Shown piece after piece: positions 4,805 through 7,649 of a stretch of 7,649 nucleotides of DNA. Below the pieces are notes generated by a model. The model saw only the letters and a program-made list of their open reading frames with translations, was not told the DNA's origin and searched no databases. Location of the stretch: positions 1 to 7,649 of the forward strand of contig CANGML010000074.1 in assembly GCA_947454585.1 (NCBI GenBank), given 5' to 3'. How positions within the stretch are numbered: position 1 is the first letter of the stretch; the number at the start of each line of letters is the position of its first letter. The position numbers were made by a program, and so were the translations under genes. This stretch comes from Comamonadaceae bacterium (GTDB taxonomy: Bacteria; Pseudomonadota; Gammaproteobacteria; Burkholderiales; Burkholderiaceae_C).

Positions 4805-5773
4805 TCAATTCGCCTTCGCGCCCGTGATGCGAATGACTTCGGTGAGACGCACAGTGTCGCGTCGCATGCGGGCTTCAAACTGCGCCGCACTGCCACCGAG
4901 CACTGTGCCACCGGCGGCTTTGACGATTTCAATGTAGCTTGGATCAGCCAAAATTTTTCCAATTTCGGCATTCAAGCGACCGACTACTTCTGGGGGTGTT
5001 TTGCTGGGCACCAGGATGCCAAACCAGCCCGAGAGTTCATAGTCCGGCATGTTCAAGGCCTCTGCCACTGTGGGTACATCTGGCAACATCGGGCTACGTT
5101 TGGAACTGGTAACAGCCAGCGCCTTGAGTCGGCCCGCTTTGACAAACTGCAAGCCAACAGGCAGGTTGATGAACCCCACCTGTAGCACGCCTGCTAAGTG
5201 ATCGTTGGTCGCTTGGGCATTGCCTTGGTAGGGGACGTGTGTGAACTTGGCGCCGCTTTTGACACTGAGCAACTCGGCAGACAAATGGCCCGAACTGCCC
5301 GCACCTGGGGAGCCATAGTTGAAGCGATCGGGTTCTTTTTTGGCCAGGTCCACCAATTCGCGCAAGGTGGTGATGGGCAAGTTGGCAGGCACCGTGATGA
5401 CGTTGGGTACTTCTGCCACTTCAATGACTGGCGTCAAGTCACGCACGGTGTCGTAGGGCAGCTTGGCATACAAAGCTTGGTTGGTCACCAGCGGTAAACC
5501 ATTGATCAACATGGTGTGACCATCTGGCGCGGACTTCGCGACAAAATCATTGCCAATATTTGTGCCAGCGCCCGGTTTTTGTTCAACCACAACGGGTTGA
5601 CCTAACGCAGAGGCCAACCGCTGTGCCATAGCTCTAGCGAACACATCTGAACTACCTGTTAGGGCAGGAACAACGATGACAATTTTTTTACTGGGAAAGG
5701 CTTCTGCGTTGGCGTTTTGTAGTCCACCTAGGAACGAGGCCAAAACGAAGCAAATCAATCGGTGTTTCAACAT
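4805..5773 (-). CDS. Bug/TctC-family periplasmic solute-binding receptor
   Basis: This 322-residue protein is full length for the Bug family, the extracytoplasmic receptors of tripartite tricarboxylate (TctABC-type) transporters. The signal peptide covers about residues 1-23 (MLKHRLICFVLASFLGG, cleavage after NANA), and the mature protein begins EAFPSKKIVIVVP. Family hallmarks are visible: GSSDVFARAMAQRL, PGAGTNIGNDFVAKSAPDG, the YGSPGAGSSGHL ligand loop, HVPYQGNAQATNDHLAG and LPDVPTVAE. No TctA or TctB membrane genes are present here; Bug genes are often orphaned beside catabolic genes and may share a transporter encoded elsewhere. It is the last gene of the catabolic cluster, 40 nt after the racemase-family gene, with GGAG 10 nt before the ATG. 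The ligand is probably a carboxylate or related amide linked to those enzymes, but cannot be named. Confidence 0.5.
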   Translation of the reverse strand: MLKHRLICFVLASFLGGLQNANAEAFPSKKIVIVVPALTGSSDVFARAMAQRLASALGQPVVVEQKPGAGTNIGNDFVAKSAPDGHTMLINGLPLVTNQALYAKLPYDTVRDLTPVIEVAEVPNVITVPANLPITTLRELVDLAKKEPDRFNYGSPGAGSSGHLSAELLSVKSGAKFTHVPYQGNAQATNDHLAGVLQVGFINLPVGLQFVKAGRLKALAVTSSKRSPMLPDVPTVAEALNMPDYELSGWFGILVPSKTPPEVVGRLNAEIGKILADPSYIEIVKAAGGTVLGGSAAQFEARMRRDTVRLTEVIRITGAKAN

Positions 5774-5813
5774 AGCAGAGGGTCTCCGTCAAAGGGTGAA
5801 TGGCGCTAATCCA

Positions 5814-6557
5814 TCAGTGGTGCTCTAGCAATGAGCCAAAGCCGGACTTCTTGTCGTTGATACCCAAGGCGCGCAGCGCATGCCAATAGGTGGCGGTATT
5901 GATGGCAATGACGGGTTTACCTAAAAATAATTCAGCGGCAGCGGCCAATCGGATCATCGACAAATTGGTACCCACTTGGACAATGGCATCCACATCATCG
6001 CCATCCAGTTGACGAATGGCTTGGCGGCACATCTCGTCGGTGGTGTGGGCAATCAGCACGGGGCTGGGCCGATGCAAGCAGACATCACGTACCACGGTGA
6101 AGCCGCAGTCTTGGTAGAAGCGCCGCACTTGGTCATTGGCCACTTCGAAATAAGGCGACAAAAAGGCAATGCGCTTGGCCTTGTAGACGTTCAGGGCCGC
6201 TTCGGTGGCGAAGGAGCCACATGACACGCCAACCTGTGCCCGTTCTGTCATATTTTTGAGGTACTGAGAGGCGCCTTCACGACCGTTCCAAAACGTAGCG
6301 GCTGACATGCCCATCACCATGTAATCCATTTCGCAAGTGCGCAGCACATCCACCGCATCAAGTGTGGATGCGTTGATGCTTTCAACCAAGCGCAAAAAAC
6401 TTTCGTTGTCAGTGACGGGGTTATTCGGAATCACGATGCGGCTGTAGTGGTTGGTCACCCCCACTGGGCGCAGATCGTCAAAATCAGGCTGAACGATGGT
6501 GTTGGTAGAGGGGCCCAAGGCGCCCAGTTTCTTGCGATAGCCTAGGTGGTCTGTCAT
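5814..6557 (-). CDS. Asp/Glu racemase (maleate isomerase-like) family protein without the catalytic cysteines
   Basis: The product is 247 residues, cytoplasmic, with the two-lobed layout of the maleate isomerase/arylmalonate decarboxylase branch. Recognisable parts are LGALGPSTNTIVQPDF (11-26), MVMGMSAATFWNG (80-92), VSCGSFATEA (111-120), RIAFLSPYFEVAN (129-141), the second-lobe loop VQVGTNLSMIRLA (193-205) and GKPVIAINTATYWHALRALG (213-232). In the cysteine-dependent members the first loop is usually G-Cys-T/S and the second S-Cys-T-N-L; here they carry Met84 and Gly196. Both two-base cysteines therefore seem absent, although Cys113 is close to the first lobe. I recall similar Cys-less relatives annotated in other proteobacteria, so this may be a subfamily rather than a dead gene. 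Start supported by AAGG 8 nt before ATG. It lies 5 nt after the amidohydrolase gene. True reaction unknown; ordinary maleate isomerisation is doubtful. Confidence 0.5.
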   Translation of the reverse strand: MTDHLGYRKKLGALGPSTNTIVQPDFDDLRPVGVTNHYSRIVIPNNPVTDNESFLRLVESINASTLDAVDVLRTCEMDYMVMGMSAATFWNGREGASQYLKNMTERAQVGVSCGSFATEAALNVYKAKRIAFLSPYFEVANDQVRRFYQDCGFTVVRDVCLHRPSPVLIAHTTDEMCRQAIRQLDGDDVDAIVQVGTNLSMIRLAAAAELFLGKPVIAINTATYWHALRALGINDKKSGFGSLLEHH

Positions 6558-6562
6558 ACGAG

Positions 6563-7183
6563 TTACCTTCTATCAAGTTGGTCTATGAAACTGTCGCGCG
6601 TCATCACATCGGCGTATTTTTGCTGCATGTCAAACAAATTGGCGTCGTGCGGTTCAAGGGCACGGTCTCCCACGCAGTCGCTGATCACCAAAGTCTTGAA
6701 GTTGTGTTGCATGGCATCCACGACCGTGGCTCGAACACAACCGCTGGTTGTGCAACCCACGATCACTGCTGTATCTACGCCGCGCAACCGCAACCAGTCG
6801 GCTAGACCCGTTTGAAAAAATGCAGAGGCCGATTGCTTGCGGATCACCCACTCACCGGCTTTAGGCGAGAGGAGGTCAACGATCTGTGATGCTTGGGCAT
6901 GTTCGGTGAGTTTTTGCAAGGGTTTGACCCGAAGTGCAAACACATTGTGGTTGGACCCATCCTCCTCAAACACGACGCGTGTGTGCACGATGGGAAGTTG
7001 GCGTTGACGAAACCAAGCCAGCAGCCCTTGGGTGTGCTTGGCGGCTTGTTCGATATGGGGCCCACCGAGTTGGTCAAAGTCTACAAATCCATTGACAAAA
7101 TCGACCAACACTAATCCGCAGCGCAGTCCTAGGCCAGAGGTCCCGCCAAGACCTTGGTGTTGGTAAATAGCGTGCTTGTCCAT
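6563..7183 (-). CDS. Isochorismatase-fold cysteine hydrolase (N-carbamoylsarcosine/maleamate amidohydrolase type)
   Basis: This 206-residue cytoplasmic hydrolase belongs to the isochorismatase-like superfamily. The catalytic triad is complete: Asp28 in LVLVDFVNGF, Lys116 in VIRKQSASAFFQT and Cys149 in TTSGCVRATVVDA, the last being the signature of N-carbamoylsarcosine amidohydrolase and maleamate amidohydrolase (NicF) relatives. The C-terminal DCVGDRALEPHDANLFDMQQ is also typical. Such enzymes cleave a carbamoyl or terminal amide group to release ammonia. The start at 7183 (MDKHAIY) leaves a 7-nt gap after the upstream gene; earlier in-frame ATGs at 7207 and 7237 would overlap that gene and add residues foreign to the family. 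No clear Shine-Dalgarno, so coupling to the upstream gene is likely. Next to a maleate isomerase-like gene this recalls the maleamate-maleate-fumarate steps of nicotinate breakdown, but the rest of that pathway is not present, so the substrate stays open. Confidence 0.5.
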   Translation of the reverse strand: MDKHAIYQHQGLGGTSGLGLRCGLVLVDFVNGFVDFDQLGGPHIEQAAKHTQGLLAWFRQRQLPIVHTRVVFEEDGSNHNVFALRVKPLQKLTEHAQASQIVDLLSPKAGEWVIRKQSASAFFQTGLADWLRLRGVDTAVIVGCTTSGCVRATVVDAMQHNFKTLVISDCVGDRALEPHDANLFDMQQKYADVMTRDSFIDQLDRR

Positions 7184-7190
7184 TTGGGAT

Positions 7191-7649
7191 TCAATCTTTT
7201 TGGGCATGCGCTTGGTCAAAGCGAGAGACCCAGTCAAAACCCATCAGTTGTGAGAATTTTTGAAATTCATACAAAGGCACTGAGGTGCGGGTGCTTGAGC
7301 CGTCGGCTTTGAGGGTGTTGTAGACCCCTTCAAATGCGGCTCCTGCCGCCAAGAAGGCGGTAGCTGGGAAAATCGCCAAGCCATAGCCCAATGACTTGAG
7401 CTCCTCATGCGTGAGGACCGGCGTGCGACCGCCTTCGACCATATTGGCCACCAAGGGCAGGTCAAAAGCGCGTGTGATGGTGGCCATTTCTTCGACGGAC
7501 TCGGGACTTTCGACAAATAACAAGTCAGCGCCTGCCCGCGCATACATTTCTGCGCGGCGTAAGGCCTCGTCGAGGCCAAGCGTGGTCCGAGCATCGGTTC
7601 GCGCAATGATTAAAAAATTGGGGTCATTACGTGTCTCGGCCGCTACGCG
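7191..7649 (-). CDS. Isocitrate lyase/PEP mutase superfamily enzyme (5' end outside window)
   Basis: The last 152 residues of a TIM-barrel enzyme are in the window; the N-terminal half, with the catalytic loop and metal-binding Asp residues, lies outside. Visible family marks are FLIIARTDAR (substrate-binding Arg), LDEALRRAEMYARAGADLLF, FVESPES (conserved Glu), PLVANMVEGG (conserved Asn) and the C-terminal LGYGLAIFPATAFLAAG. Members cleave or form C-C or P-C bonds next to a carboxylate: 2-methylisocitrate lyase, oxaloacetate decarboxylase, carboxyphosphonoenolpyruvate mutase, dimethylmalate lyase. The C-terminal half cannot separate these. It is the first visible gene of the catabolic cluster and ends 7 nt before the amidohydrolase start. 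Shorter starts at ATG 7547 or 7606 (other frame) are rejected because homology continues in frame to the window edge. Confidence 0.5.
   Translation of the reverse strand, partial: RVAAETRNDPNFLIIARTDARTTLGLDEALRRAEMYARAGADLLFVESPESVEEMATITRAFDLPLVANMVEGGRTPVLTHEELKSLGYGLAIFPATAFLAAGAAFEGVYNTLKADGSSTRTSVPLYEFQKFSQLMGFDWVSRFDQAHAQKD

Noticed and set aside
4784..5185. Plus-strand open frame of 133 codons, and a similar one at 5198-5497
   Set aside because: Antisense shadows of the Bug receptor gene, with no start context and no recognisable motifs.
7208..7237. Longer start for the amidohydrolase (MTGSLALTKRMPKK...)
   Set aside because: It would overlap the end of the lyase gene and add residues not expected in the family; MDKHAIY at 7183 fits the operon spacing better.
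1..7649. CRISPR arrays, tRNA/rRNA genes, insertion sequences, att-site repeats
   Set aside because: No regularly spaced repeats, cloverleaf-like sequence, transposase frame or long flanking direct repeats were seen on either strand.

Overview
All recognisable genes lie on the minus strand, so the window reads right to left. Gene content (a Bug/TctC-type periplasmic receptor, a CusR/CopR-like two-component pair, short-gap operons, moderate G+C with an AT-rich island) suggests a betaproteobacterium of the Burkholderiales, perhaps Comamonadaceae. That placement is inferred from gene types; there is no rRNA or other marker gene.

Right part (about 7649 to 4805): a tightly packed catabolic/transport cluster. 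In transcription order it holds the 3' part of an isocitrate lyase/PEP-mutase superfamily enzyme, a cysteine hydrolase of the N-carbamoylsarcosine/maleamate amidohydrolase type, an Asp/Glu racemase (maleate isomerase-like) family protein lacking both usual catalytic cysteines, and a Bug-family solute receptor. Gaps are 7, 5 and 40 nt. The set fits uptake and breakdown of a small carboxylate or its amide, but the substrate cannot be read from the sequence.

Middle part (4804 to 1368): an OmpR-type response regulator and a membrane histidine kinase, then a small secreted protein with evenly spaced cysteines and a globin-like protein that has isoleucine where the heme-binding proximal histidine should be. 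A perfect palindrome (ATTACAAGTTTGTAAT on the plus strand) precedes the regulator gene, and a 13/16 copy precedes the secreted-protein gene, so the regulator probably controls both its own operon and the downstream pair. The regulator's start codon lies inside a perfect 12-bp inverted repeat.

Left part (1367 to 1): an AT-rich strip with one or two small unrecognised genes, then the 5' part of a large gene that leaves the window. Reading the minus strand open from a TTG start with a strong ribosome binding site gives a SAM domain, a complete TIR domain with its catalytic glutamate, and the beginning of what looks like a third (STAND NTPase-like) module. SAM plus TIR recalls the NAD-cleaving core of animal SARM1. 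This gene is the best candidate for a little-described, possibly antiphage, system.
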